From NCBI GenBank assembly GCA_047630175.1, contig JBLHVI010000004.1, forward strand, positions 60,590-124,589: a stretch of DNA of 64,000 nt, in the 5' to 3' direction. Source of the DNA: UBA4582 sp047630175. Its GTDB lineage: Bacteria > Pseudomonadota > Gammaproteobacteria > Pseudomonadales > Azotimanducaceae. The position numbers and the translations under genes are program-made. Below the pieces are notes generated by a model. That model saw nothing but the letters and a program-made list of their open reading frames with translations, made no database searches and was not told where the DNA came from. Below, piece after piece: positions 50,745 to 60,295 of the stretch; position 1 is the first letter of the stretch; every line of letters begins with the position of its first letter.

Positions 50745-51311
50745 CTATTGATTCTCTAACTTGCTGCCTATAAAAATATAGTCCGTCCACTCTGACTTAA
50801 ACAAGCCTTTCGTGTTTACAGATCGCAAAGTAATGATGGGTAACGCGGTACCATTTTGAAACTCAACTCGCATCCCTTCACCCGCACTTCTTTTTCCTTG
50901 GCTTATCCCCCAGCCTGCCAGACAGGTCTGCAGGTTTCGCTTAACATCTTGATATCGTGCATGTGCCGAGTCTTCTGTAGGAAAGGTCTTACTGCAGACA
51001 TAGTCGACCTTACCACCGCTCCACCCCCAAATTTCGCAGCCCTTACCCACCAAATGAAAATCCGTCTCCCAAATGGTCATTAATTTATTAGGAAACTGGG
51101 CACCTCTGATATCGCCGAAACCTTTGTTGTAAGACGTTACTAGCGTTTTAATCTTTGCGCAGTTTTCCTCTGGCGTTGATTCTGACGTACCAGACTCGGG
51201 CGCTGCATAAATAGCTGCTGGCAGTGAAAGTATGACCCATGTTGCTAGAATTCTCGGCGTTATCAAAGACCCTCTCCTTGTTTGCTTCAGTTTAATACTG
51301 ACGGACATCAC
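50745..51311 (-). CDS. Exported hypothetical protein
   Basis: Function not known. The 188-residue protein has an N-terminal basic stretch and a hydrophobic segment (about 22-36, ending AAIYA), a probable signal peptide. The mature part contains six cysteines, in ENCAKIKTLV, GKGCEIWGWSGGKVDYVCSK and LQTCLAGWGI, likely disulfide-bonded, and a W-rich stretch. The ATG at 51311 or the one next to it (51308) may be used. It stands between two DUF4136-like lipoproteins and may serve the same envelope system. Confidence 0.55.
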   Translation of the reverse strand: MMSVSIKLKQTRRGSLITPRILATWVILSLPAAIYAAPESGTSESTPEENCAKIKTLVTSYNKGFGDIRGAQFPNKLMTIWETDFHLVGKGCEIWGWSGGKVDYVCSKTFPTEDSAHARYQDVKRNLQTCLAGWGISQGKRSAGEGMRVEFQNGTALPIITLRSVNTKGLFKSEWTDYIFIGSKLENQ

Positions 51312-51395
51312 TAACTTTTTCTATTAGACGGCAAGTCTTGCAACTCCTCTGCGCCTATCAATAATGACGCAATAAGAACCATGGGGTGATAGATG

Positions 51396-51989
51396 CTAAC
51401 GATTGACATTCTTCCAGAATGATCTCGCCATCGTGGTCGCCAACTTATTAGCCGAATGAGCTTCAAACGCTTCTGTTCGACCAATCCATACTGGTTTTTG
51501 TGTTTTCGCGTCAAAAATAGTCGTTACTAAAACTGCTGTTGTCTTTGTGTCGACATAAGCGTCGCGAGTGAGTGTTACGGTAGAATTGTCGTTGTAGTAG
51601 TGGCCGTAACTCGGATAATACGGCCCGGTATAATACGTTCGAATCGACGGAGGCACATAGTCTTTTTCGACTTTCATATTTGACATCTTTGTCGCCATAA
51701 TATAGTCGACAGGATGGTTTGAAATGTATTTTTGAACCATTTCTTTCGTCGGAAAAGCGTCGCCGATCACCTCCATACTAACAAGCCCATTGAGCCCCTC
51801 TTCATCCATAGAAGATTTTATAGACTTCTCAAACAGAAACCGGTTGGTATTATTAATAGTGGCAGCAACAATAAGCACGTTGTTGAATTGATCCCTACTA
51901 AAGGATTCATCTTGCCAGTGCTCAACAAGTTTTGTTGATCCACAGCCGCTAAGAAGGCTCAAGAAGAGACAGGTAAAAAGAGTTTTCAT
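51396..51989 (-). CDS. DUF4136-like lipoprotein
   Basis: Function not known. The 197-residue protein has a lipoprotein signal (MKTLFTCLFLSLLSGC, lipobox LSGC). The mature part has FNNVLIVAATINNTNRFLFE, VQKYISNHPVDYIMATKMSN and a tyrosine/proline-rich loop (TYYTGPYYPSYGHYYN), then DTKTTAVLVTTIFDAKTQKP and VWIGRTEAFEAHSANKLATT. The domain plan matches the 55.99-kb protein (tyrosine/glycine loop before the last beta part, then KPVW), so they appear to be paralogues. Confidence 0.7.
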   Translation of the reverse strand: MKTLFTCLFLSLLSGCGSTKLVEHWQDESFSRDQFNNVLIVAATINNTNRFLFEKSIKSSMDEEGLNGLVSMEVIGDAFPTKEMVQKYISNHPVDYIMATKMSNMKVEKDYVPPSIRTYYTGPYYPSYGHYYNDNSTVTLTRDAYVDTKTTAVLVTTIFDAKTQKPVWIGRTEAFEAHSANKLATTMARSFWKNVNR

Positions 51990-52073
51990 ATATTTTAGTT
52001 CCTAGTTGTTCTTGCTGCCTTTGGTACCTGCATAGATGGAAAGCTTGTTACAACTCATCCCCTCACACGTCGA

Positions 52074-52616
52074 CTAGCGTTTGAGGCTGCCTTCTATCAA
52101 ACCAAGATAGTTTTTAAGAATCGGCGGAAGTTCCATGTACCAGCGGTCGTTAACCCTGGTAAAACTATATACAACGATATCGTCTGCACTTTTGTCTGAT
52201 TGAACAACTTTTAGGCGGGCCACTATGTGAACCTGATCATCGTTCTCGGTCACTTCTCCAAGTATGGTGTGGTTCTGCAATGAAAAATGCACATTCTCTG
52301 CACTAGAGGCAAGCTCTCTAAATATCTTACCTAGATAGAAATCGGCACTAGCCTTGTCTGCCTCACGGTCGGATAGGGTCCCGCCAAGAACCTGCTTCTC
52401 AAAGGCCATGGCGCCGCGTGACTCGCTCTTAACAACATCGACCATCAGCTTTTTAATGTCTAACATACGCTCGGGAACAAATAATTCAGTTAGATTCCTG
52501 AAGTCTGTCGTCTCAATCACCGTAAAATAGTCTTCAAGAATCGCATCAGGCGACGATGCACTTGCTGGCAAAGCCAGCACGGATAGAATTACAAGCAGTA
52601 TTCGTCTCATACCCAT
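52074..52616 (-). CDS. Exported hypothetical protein
   Basis: Function not known. The 180-residue protein has a signal peptide (MGMRRILLVILSVLALPASA). A mostly helical first half has DAILEDYFTVIETTDFRNLT and ERMLDIKKLMVDVVKSESRG. A beta second half resembles DUF4440/SnoaL-like or NTF2-type small folds: TILGEVTENDDQVHIVARLK, DDIVVYSFTRVNDRWYMEL. Not assigned to a named family. It stands between a lipoprotein gene and the DUF748 gene. Confidence 0.55.
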   Translation of the reverse strand: MGMRRILLVILSVLALPASASSPDAILEDYFTVIETTDFRNLTELFVPERMLDIKKLMVDVVKSESRGAMAFEKQVLGGTLSDREADKASADFYLGKIFRELASSAENVHFSLQNHTILGEVTENDDQVHIVARLKVVQSDKSADDIVVYSFTRVNDRWYMELPPILKNYLGLIEGSLKR

Positions 52617-52757
52617 GTCTTTTTCCTGTCCGTCTCAACAGACTTTGGATTGTCTCTATCCAATGGCGTAGCCGGCAGATTATACATTGGCTACGGCGGG
52701 TTGTCAGTCTCGCCCAGTCGATGCTTGCACTAAAACAACCACTGATTGCGTGGCAAG

Positions 52758-55703
52758 CTAGCGGGTGCTCACCTCAAGTTTAAGGGTCATCCAATCGCCG
52801 ACGTTGTCCTTGTCGAATTCTATTGCACTGATGACGCCTGATTGTATCTTATCCTCTGGCACATCCAACAGACTTAACTGCGTGAGTATACTCGCCTGAC
52901 GTTGCTCTCCGAGCATTACCAGATCGCTAGTTGACACCTCTTCAGCATTAACAAGCAAACTCCTTAATTCAGCAATATAAGCCAACTGATCCAAACGATC
53001 TTCACCATCTTCTGTCGATTTAACAAAACTTGCTTTAAGTGCCATCAAGTCAAACAGAGGGTCTGTTTCTACCAAAAGCACCTCAAAGACCTCCACTACC
53101 GAATCATCAAGCATAAGTTCCGTATCCCCAGCGGCAAGGTTAAGTCGGGCAAGTGTTTTGACAACCAGCTTTTCATAACGTAACACAGGCGTATCCAATC
53201 GCTCATCATAGCCACCCGGTACGATCAAAGAGAGTTCCGGTCGCTTTGCCATGACTTTAGATATATTCATTAATTGTTCGACTTCCGGCGGCGAGAGTGT
53301 CGAGCGACCACCGAGGAATTTGACTTCGCCCAGGTCGTTACTTTCAATACCAATCAGCGCGCCTAACATTCGAAATGGTGCTGTGACAATTTTTACCAAA
53401 AATTGTTTAACTGCCTCTTTTACAACACCGCCAATGTGAAACTCAGGGTCGTTAACATCACCACTAATCGGTAGTTCGATATCTATTTCTCCATCGCTAT
53501 TTGTTAGCAACGCGACAGCCAAATCAAGCGGTAAGCTAATAGCGTCAGGGCTCTCAACTTCTTCACCGAATTTAAACTCTGACAGTAACAACTCATTTTT
53601 ACCTATGAGCTGCCCATCATCTATCAAGTAGTTTAACGTTAGATTGAGCTTACCACCTTCTATCGCTCGCCCAGCAAACGCTGCACTATATGGCGAAAGG
53701 TTCGTCATTAGCAGATTTCTAAACTCTACTACCAGGTCCATCGAGTCTGTTGGTGCAAACAAGTCGATTTTTCCGTTCATTCTAGATAAACCAAACTCAT
53801 CTACTTTTCCTTCCATTTCGACCTCGGCCGCTTCACTAGAAAAAGACGAAATTGTTCCAATACTCCCGTTAAGGTCTGTCGTTACCGTCCTAAATGGCAG
53901 CGGTAATGACTTGTCTGAAAAGTCTACGGTAGCTTGATTAATAGTTGTGTGAGCAAACGTCATGTTGAGCGGATCTACAGCCTCGACGGGATCAGACGAT
54001 TCATGCTCGGTAACAACGAGTATATTTTCAATGTTAGTTGTTAGGTCCCGGTAAATTTCGAACTTGGTGAAAAGTTTATCCAATACGATGCCCGAAACAT
54101 GCAGGGTAGAGCCGACACGAGCATATTCAAACCGATCAACCGATAGCTTTTCCCAACTCAATAGCTTCGAGTCGCTTAGTTCGGCTGTTATATCAAGATT
54201 ACTGATGGACGAACTACCCGATATCTGCAGATCATTATCCGCAAAAGCAATATTAAGTTCTGCTGCTAATGTTCCTTCATCAAGTCTTATTTCAGCGATG
54301 TCGTTTAAGTAAGGGTCGGCAATATCTATAGCAAGATTACTAATAGACACACCCATTTCAACGGACACATCAGGTAGCATTGCGGTAGAACCCTGAACAC
54401 TGATTGCTCCGGTCCTACCCACTAGCAATGAAGCCTTAATGTCACTCGCGGCATTGGTTGTATTTTGTAAATCAAGAATTTCAACATTAACTTTATCTGC
54501 AACGATCAACGCATTGGGCTGAGTCAACTCATCGAGAAAACGCAATTCTCCATCGACTATCGCAATCGAACCTATTGCGATAGCCCACTGATTTGCAGAA
54601 CTCGAATTCGTCGCGCTCTGATTAGGTAATGGACCAGCATTGGTATTTGGAAGAGTAAGTTGCTCAAGATTAAGGCTGCCATCAATGTAGCGGGTGATTT
54701 CCAACGACGGCGCTGTCAGGGTTATTGCACTAAAGCCAGCTTCTTCTTCCGGGTATCTTATATAGCCACCTTGCATCGATAACTTTGAAAAGCTTAGAAA
54801 TTCAGCGCTTGGCGCTAATCCCTTAACTTTAATATCGGTTAGCTCGAGCCCAAGATCATCAACTTTTAGGTCCAAAGCATCGGTGTAGCCTAGCGTGTAG
54901 CTCATTGTAAGCGAGCTGTTTCCCGTAAATTCTTCGATAGGTAAAAAGTGCTTTAAATAGGCGTTTGTTCGAGCAACCTTGCTTTGAACAGCAAGACGGC
55001 CTATTGACGAGAACGGCGCAACCGAAAGACTCCCTTGCCATTCAATAACAGTATCATTTGGAATCTCGATTTTTACATTCTGACTACCCACGCGGTCGGG
55101 TAATGAACTCAGTTGCAGGATATTGACATCAATAGGCTTAAAGCTCACTTCAACGGATTCGTCAGGAACCTGATCGGAAAACCGCACCTGACCTGCTTGA
55201 ATTTTGAAACTATCGATGAGAAAGCTAGGCAGCGCATCGCTACCTGCTACATCGACGGGATCAACGGCGGTAGCCTCAATGCTCACTGGGTCGGCTGATT
55301 GCTGCCAGTCGTCCAACACGTTAGATAGCCTACTGGACTCTGTCGTGAAACGCTCAAAGTGCACGTACGGTTTGTCTAAAACGATTTCTTTGAACCTTAA
55401 AGCACCCAAAAATACCCCGGACAACTCGAGATTCACTATGATTGAGTCCGCCTGTATAAGCGGCATAGCATCGGTATCTTTGAGGGTAAACGTAGAAATC
55501 ACCAGCTCAAAGCTAAATGGATTTACATCCACCCGCTCGATCAATAGCTGTCTGTTTAGGCGCTTGTCAACAAGATCAATTAAGGCTTCCTTGACGACCA
55601 TGGGCAGTACGAAGAAGCCAAGGAGCGTGTAGGTAAGAAACGATATTACCAGCCAGAATCGCTTGCGACGATAATTTATCCAGTTACTCAGTACGCTCTT
55701 CAA
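52758..55703 (-). CDS. AsmA-like DUF748 envelope protein
   Basis: Large inner-membrane-anchored periplasmic protein, 981 residues. It has one N-terminal membrane segment (about 14-40, FWLVISFLTYTLLGFFVLPM). A long series of beta-helical/beta-groove repeats follows, typical of DUF748 members: LLIERVDVNPFSFELVISTF then TLKDTDAMPLIQADSIIVN, VNLELSGVFLGALRFKEIVL then DKPYVHFERF, MDLVVEFRNLLMTNLSPYSA and GGKLNLTLNYLIDDGQLIGK then NELLLSEFKFGEEVESPDAI. The final part resembles an OmpA-like/peptidoglycan-associated tail (about 850-970). AsmA-like proteins are implicated in outer-membrane lipid transport. No overlap with neighbours. Confidence 0.85.
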   Translation of the reverse strand: MKSVLSNWINYRRKRFWLVISFLTYTLLGFFVLPMVVKEALIDLVDKRLNRQLLIERVDVNPFSFELVISTFTLKDTDAMPLIQADSIIVNLELSGVFLGALRFKEIVLDKPYVHFERFTTESSRLSNVLDDWQQSADPVSIEATAVDPVDVAGSDALPSFLIDSFKIQAGQVRFSDQVPDESVEVSFKPIDVNILQLSSLPDRVGSQNVKIEIPNDTVIEWQGSLSVAPFSSIGRLAVQSKVARTNAYLKHFLPIEEFTGNSSLTMSYTLGYTDALDLKVDDLGLELTDIKVKGLAPSAEFLSFSKLSMQGGYIRYPEEEAGFSAITLTAPSLEITRYIDGSLNLEQLTLPNTNAGPLPNQSATNSSSANQWAIAIGSIAIVDGELRFLDELTQPNALIVADKVNVEILDLQNTTNAASDIKASLLVGRTGAISVQGSTAMLPDVSVEMGVSISNLAIDIADPYLNDIAEIRLDEGTLAAELNIAFADNDLQISGSSSISNLDITAELSDSKLLSWEKLSVDRFEYARVGSTLHVSGIVLDKLFTKFEIYRDLTTNIENILVVTEHESSDPVEAVDPLNMTFAHTTINQATVDFSDKSLPLPFRTVTTDLNGSIGTISSFSSEAAEVEMEGKVDEFGLSRMNGKIDLFAPTDSMDLVVEFRNLLMTNLSPYSAAFAGRAIEGGKLNLTLNYLIDDGQLIGKNELLLSEFKFGEEVESPDAISLPLDLAVALLTNSDGEIDIELPISGDVNDPEFHIGGVVKEAVKQFLVKIVTAPFRMLGALIGIESNDLGEVKFLGGRSTLSPPEVEQLMNISKVMAKRPELSLIVPGGYDERLDTPVLRYEKLVVKTLARLNLAAGDTELMLDDSVVEVFEVLLVETDPLFDLMALKASFVKSTEDGEDRLDQLAYIAELRSLLVNAEEVSTSDLVMLGEQRQASILTQLSLLDVPEDKIQSGVISAIEFDKDNVGDWMTLKLEVSTR

Positions 55704-55987
55704 TTCATCAATCCACAGCTCCGGTGTTGTACTGACTATACACTGAAGCCTGTGACACGGCTGCAGAATGCTGCAAGATATTCGTGAGCTTATACAATAG
55801 ACGCGCTGTACGACATGGACTGCGCTGTAGACAACCGCCGTTCGCTATCTCCAGCGAGCGTATAACTGCAGTCACCACTATGCAAGGGCTATACTGGAGG
55901 GTTAACCGGACGTAGCTTACGCAAATCAACTTGAGAGATTACCCCCGGCAGACTAGACTCGGCATTCCAGCGAATGAGACTAAAATC

Positions 55988-56563
55988 ATGTTAAAAACAA
56001 TCCTGACCTTTACATTTGTGTCTGTGCTTGCAGGCTGCGCTTCGACTCCGCCTGTCATTGATTTTGACCCGTCAGCCGACTTCACTCAGTATAAAACATT
56101 TGCGTTCATCGGCGAGCACCCGCTGATGCGCGCTGAAGGCGCTGAGACTGCCAGCCCTTTACTCGAAGGACGCCTTGTGACGACCACTGAAGATGCGCTT
56201 GCAGCCAAAGGGCTGACGCGGATAGAAGATGCCGAATTAGCTGATATCACTATCGCATTTACCGTCGGCGGACGAGACAAGATCCAAGTTAACAGCTACC
56301 CAGAACCCTATCGCCCATACTATGGCGGTGGTTACCGGGGCGGCTGGGGCGTACCTTATTACGGCGTCGGCACCTCGACTTCTACTTCAGTTAAACAATA
56401 TACAGAAGGCACTCTTGCGATTGATGTTTATGAAGTAGCTACGCATAAGCCCGTCTGGCATGGAAAAGCGACCAAGAGAATTACCAAAAAGATGCAGGAA
56501 AACCCCCAAGAAACTGTAGTCGAGATTGTTAACAACATTTTGGCGTCCTTCCCTACTATGTAA
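55988..56563 (+). CDS. DUF4136 lipoprotein
   Basis: Function not known. The ATG at 55988 gives 191 residues with lipoprotein signal MLKTILTFTFVSVLAGC (lipobox LAGC). The mature part is a typical DUF4136: FDPSADFTQYKTFAFIGEHP, LLEGRLVTTTEDALAAKGLT then RIEDAELADITIAFTVGGRD, a glycine/tyrosine loop, TEGTLAIDVYEVATHKPVWH and QENPQETVVEIVNNILASFP. Divergent from the DUF748 gene (starts 284 bp apart), sharing its regulatory region. Confidence 0.82.
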   Translation: MLKTILTFTFVSVLAGCASTPPVIDFDPSADFTQYKTFAFIGEHPLMRAEGAETASPLLEGRLVTTTEDALAAKGLTRIEDAELADITIAFTVGGRDKIQVNSYPEPYRPYYGGGYRGGWGVPYYGVGTSTSTSVKQYTEGTLAIDVYEVATHKPVWHGKATKRITKKMQENPQETVVEIVNNILASFPTM

Positions 56564-56586
56564 AACCTACGGGGTCTCAAGCTAGC

Positions 56587-56715
56587 ATGCGCTATTTCAC
56601 TCTGGCCGCAGCAATTGCGGCTAGCGTACATCTAGATTTGGCTCAACCAGTTTATGCCGTCATTCATACTTACAAACCGCTTACAATTATCCTTAAGATC
56701 ACACGAAATCTTTGA
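56587..56715 (+). CDS. Possible small exported peptide (42 residues)
   Basis: An ATG at 56587 begins an open frame of 42 codons with a signal-peptide-like start (MRYFTLAAAIAASVHLDLAQ then PVYA) and a short tail. It lies 24 bp behind the DUF4136 gene. A GCCGCAGCAATTGCGGC hairpin sits inside it (56605-56621). It could equally be a decayed gene end or a chance frame. Confidence 0.25.
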   Translation: MRYFTLAAAIAASVHLDLAQPVYAVIHTYKPLTIILKITRNL

Positions 56716-56791
56716 CGTAGATCCGTAGAATGCGAGACATGGCTGGCGCAATGGTATTAACGCTGCGCGCCTGATCGAGGATACCGTAATA

Positions 56792-59029
56792 ATGTCACGT
56801 GACGTTTTCATTACAGCACTATTTCTTTTTGTTACGCTCCTAGCATTGACTAGCAGCGCGGTAGAAATTGTTGCGGGTCGGGCCACCTTGGCGTCACCCA
56901 CTTTCGCTGGAACGCCCACTTTCGAAACAGTCGGCTTTAGCGAGACATACACATCACCGTTAGTTTTTACGATGCCAGACGATGGTGCCGCCAGCGAGAG
57001 TGGCGTGCGTATTGTGGTAAATTCAACTAGCTTCGACATTGCACATGTAGTGCCTGACAATTCAACCACGTCATTTACCCGCACGGAAATAGATTACCTT
57101 GTGGTCGAGGACGGTAATTATACCGTCGGCGGAGCACAAGTTTTCGCGGGCTCGGTAGACACACAAACCTTCCAAAGTAAATTCAACGGGCCCGGGTCAG
57201 GCTGGGTGTCGGTGGCTTTTCCTGCAATGCTGTTCAGCACAACGCCCAGCGTGCTCACGCAGATTCAGACCATGAACAACGAAACAACGACGGGCCTGCT
57301 CTCATCGCCGTCGCGTCCATGGATGACTGTTGCAGTACGTAACGTCAGTGCAACTGGCATGGAAGTAGCCTTAGACAGAGCAGAAACCACGACGGGTTCC
57401 ATCACAACTAACGAGACCATCGGCTTCGTTGCTTTTGAAGCGGGTACCGCGACGTTCAACGACGGAACAAACGACATCGATTTTGAGGCTCTAGTCTCCT
57501 CAGATACAGTCACTGATGCCTGCACCGCCACGACCCTGTCACTCGGTGGCGCTCCCGATGTCATTGGAATCGCGAGCCAAATAACCAGAGATGGCGCAGA
57601 TGGGGGCTGGGTTCGCCGGTGTGCGTTGTCGCCTACGCAGATCCAAGTCAAGATTCAAGAGGATATTGCGACAGATACAGATACCGGCCATACCACTGAA
57701 CGGGTGAGCATACTCGTATTCTCTGCAGCCTTTAGTTTTGCAAACGGCGGGTCTCCACTCGAGGCAAATGTTGTTCCCTTTTCGTTGTTCGGTGCTGCGA
57801 GCCTCGCCCCGACCACTGTTAGTTTTGGCGCCACTTTCGATTCTATACCTCGAGTTTTTGTACTACCCACTGACGAGGAATTTGACTCGGCTTCTATACG
57901 TATTCTTGCGGTGACAGCAACACAGTTTACGATGGCACAGGTGCAACCCGATGGCTCACCAGCACCGGCAGCCAGCATGCACGTTGACTACATTGCATCT
58001 GTTGACGGCATTCATGCCCTAGACGACGATACGATAGTTGACGTTGGAATATTGTCAGTTTTCAGCACCGTTAGCGCCGGCAGCGGAGATACCTATACCG
58101 ATTTAGACTTCGCCTACCAAGAGTTCGGCACCTCACCTGTCACGTTATTACAAATTCAAACGACAAACAGTCAAATGCCCTTTAATCCATCGACAACATC
58201 CGACCCATGGCTAGAAGTCGCCGCAATTTCTGACAACGATTTAACAATGAGCGTGAGCTTAGAGCGAGCCGAGGTAACCGATAGCGGCTTTGTTGCCAGT
58301 GAGGACATTGCTTATATGGCTGTGACCAATACGGCCCTCGGTAGTTTCGAGCCTGTCGAGGGCACAACTATTAGCTTTGAGACGCTACGACCGACGAACA
58401 TTCGAGGTGTCGACGATGGCTGTGATACTAGTGGGTTCTTAGCCACTTACATAGATAACCCAATCGTTGGTGCCAGTCAAAGCACAAGAGTCGGCGGCAA
58501 CGGTGGGTGGGTAAAACGATGTAGCTTAAGCAACACTTTGATAGGCCTCCATATCGATGAAGATACTGACACGGACACTGAACGCGCACACACTACTGAA
58601 GATGTTGATGTACTCGTATTCTCCGGCGCGTTTGCGGGGAATTATGCACAGCCCGACCTTACCGTGGCTTTTAGTTCCAACGTGGCGACACCTTCACCTG
58701 CGAGCATTGTGGAGTACAGTATCCTCGTGTCGAATGCGGGCGCGGCGAGAGCAATCAACATTGAGCTGTCAGCGAGCACAAGTAGGTTTACAGGGCTTAA
58801 AATGGACACCTATCCTGGAGGCGAGCCCTTTTTATTAACACCAGGCGGCGTCGACCCCGAGGTTATTCTCGGCATACCCGCCTACACTGAAGATGAGGGC
58901 ACTGACGGGTATACTTATGCGCCTGTCGGCCCTATCGATAGCAACGTAACAGACTTCCGCATCCCTGTTACAGGCAAAATGCCATCCGCGGCCACATTCA
59001 CTGTAAGGTATCAAATTCTGGTCGAATGA
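56792..59029 (+). CDS. Secreted repeat protein with two ~250-residue modules
   Basis: Function not known. The 745-residue protein has a signal peptide (hydrophobic about 5-22, then SSA). Two homologous modules follow. The first (about 25-310) has TPSVLTQIQTMNNETT, PWMTVAVRNVSATGMEVALD with RAETTTG, DGADGGWVRRCALSPTQIQV with TTERVSILVFSAAF. The second (about 335-620) has SPVTLLQIQTTNSQMP, PWLEVAAISDNDLTMSVSLE with RAEVTDSG, VGGNGGWVKRCSLSNTLIGL and TTEDVDVLVFSGAF. The last part (about 625-745) is a DUF11-like domain. Asp/Ser/Thr-rich, probably cell-surface or released. Neighbours give no hint of role. Confidence 0.7.
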   Translation: MSRDVFITALFLFVTLLALTSSAVEIVAGRATLASPTFAGTPTFETVGFSETYTSPLVFTMPDDGAASESGVRIVVNSTSFDIAHVVPDNSTTSFTRTEIDYLVVEDGNYTVGGAQVFAGSVDTQTFQSKFNGPGSGWVSVAFPAMLFSTTPSVLTQIQTMNNETTTGLLSSPSRPWMTVAVRNVSATGMEVALDRAETTTGSITTNETIGFVAFEAGTATFNDGTNDIDFEALVSSDTVTDACTATTLSLGGAPDVIGIASQITRDGADGGWVRRCALSPTQIQVKIQEDIATDTDTGHTTERVSILVFSAAFSFANGGSPLEANVVPFSLFGAASLAPTTVSFGATFDSIPRVFVLPTDEEFDSASIRILAVTATQFTMAQVQPDGSPAPAASMHVDYIASVDGIHALDDDTIVDVGILSVFSTVSAGSGDTYTDLDFAYQEFGTSPVTLLQIQTTNSQMPFNPSTTSDPWLEVAAISDNDLTMSVSLERAEVTDSGFVASEDIAYMAVTNTALGSFEPVEGTTISFETLRPTNIRGVDDGCDTSGFLATYIDNPIVGASQSTRVGGNGGWVKRCSLSNTLIGLHIDEDTDTDTERAHTTEDVDVLVFSGAFAGNYAQPDLTVAFSSNVATPSPASIVEYSILVSNAGAARAINIELSASTSRFTGLKMDTYPGGEPFLLTPGGVDPEVILGIPAYTEDEGTDGYTYAPVGPIDSNVTDFRIPVTGKMPSAATFTVRYQILVE

Positions 59030-59322
59030 GTAACCTTACCTTCATACAACACCACCCGCGTGTTCTGAGCCGACAATACTAAGCGTGCAGTTTTAACATC
59101 CTTCGTAGCCATGCTGTGCTGAAATGTGGGACTCGTTAGCAACGCGTTTTTAGATTGTGTCCATCAATAGAGACGGCTCAATATAAAAAAGGTTTACTTC
59201 AAAAAAAGTGTTCATGTTCGGCCCTATAAAACGTGCGCCGCACATGAGATGCACTCAACAATCACGATAGGTTGATAAACTCTCAGCACTCGACGGCCTT
59301 TAACCTCTAGTCAGGAAAAATA

Positions 59323-60282
59323 ATGCTTACCGGAATCATTCAGAAAGTAGCGATTGCATTGATAAGCCTCGCGCTTGCCTTAGCGTTAGCCATCTACAAC
59401 CGCGACCTTATTATGTATCAAGTCATGAAACTGGAAGGAGGCCACTCGCCACCGCTAGAAGACGCCCTCGACGAAGGGCAAGGCACTCAATGGTTCGACG
59501 ACTATTACACGGTCGAGCAAATTGCTGAGGGCACTTGGGCTATCGGTGAACCGCGCTACTATCAACAGAACTTTAACTACCTTATTGTCGGCACAGAACA
59601 AGCACTATTGTTTGATGCGGGTCCCGGCATTCGTGATATTTTACCCGTCGCGCAGTCGCTAACAGATCTTCCCATCGTGTTCTTACCTTCTCACTTTCAC
59701 TATGACCATGTTGGCAATGGTACTCACTTTACCCAACGCGCCGTTGTTGACCTACCTTACCTACGTGATCGTGCTGAAGGTAACAGACTACGTTTCACTG
59801 AAATGGAGCACCTTGGACCTGTAGAAGGTTTCCCCGTTCCCACCTGGCAAATCGATCACTGGTGGGCGCCGGGCGAGGCCATCGATCTGGGCGGCCGAGA
59901 AGTGACCATCATTCATACGCCAGGCCACTCTAAAGAATCTATCTCACTACTCGATCAGCGCCACAACATGATTCTTACTGGTGACTATCTATACCCAGGA
60001 AACCTTTACGCCTTTGTTCCCGGGTCCAGCATGCAAGACTATTTGCAAACAGCCGATTCACTCAAAAAACTAGCTAAGACCACGAGCTTGTATGGCGCAC
60101 ACCGGGCGACACCGCCAGGGGCACCGAGGCTTGGGCCGGAAGATATCGAAGATTTACAAAAGGCGCTTATCGGCATTAGGGATGGTGAACTTAACGGCGA
60201 AGGCATTTGGCCTCAGCGTTTTCTGGTCAACGAGCATTTAACCATCTTAGCGGAACCAAGATTCCTGCAAGATTGGAAGTGA
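59323..60282 (+). CDS. Membrane-anchored metallo-beta-lactamase-fold hydrolase
   Basis: The 319-residue protein has an uncleaved N-terminal hydrophobic segment (about 9-25, VAIALISLALALALAIY). The MBL fold has motif HFHYDH (124-129), HTPGHSKESISLLD (metal ligand in GHS), LTGDYLYPG and YGAHRAT. Metal ligands are present, so it should be an active hydrolase facing the periplasm. Substrate unknown; beta-lactam, lactone and phosphoester activities all occur in this fold. Positioned between the repeat-protein and the NiCoT gene, with no other linkage. Confidence 0.8.
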   Translation: MLTGIIQKVAIALISLALALALAIYNRDLIMYQVMKLEGGHSPPLEDALDEGQGTQWFDDYYTVEQIAEGTWAIGEPRYYQQNFNYLIVGTEQALLFDAGPGIRDILPVAQSLTDLPIVFLPSHFHYDHVGNGTHFTQRAVVDLPYLRDRAEGNRLRFTEMEHLGPVEGFPVPTWQIDHWWAPGEAIDLGGREVTIIHTPGHSKESISLLDQRHNMILTGDYLYPGNLYAFVPGSSMQDYLQTADSLKKLAKTTSLYGAHRATPPGAPRLGPEDIEDLQKALIGIRDGELNGEGIWPQRFLVNEHLTILAEPRFLQDWK

Positions 60283-60295
60283 TTGACTAACAGAC

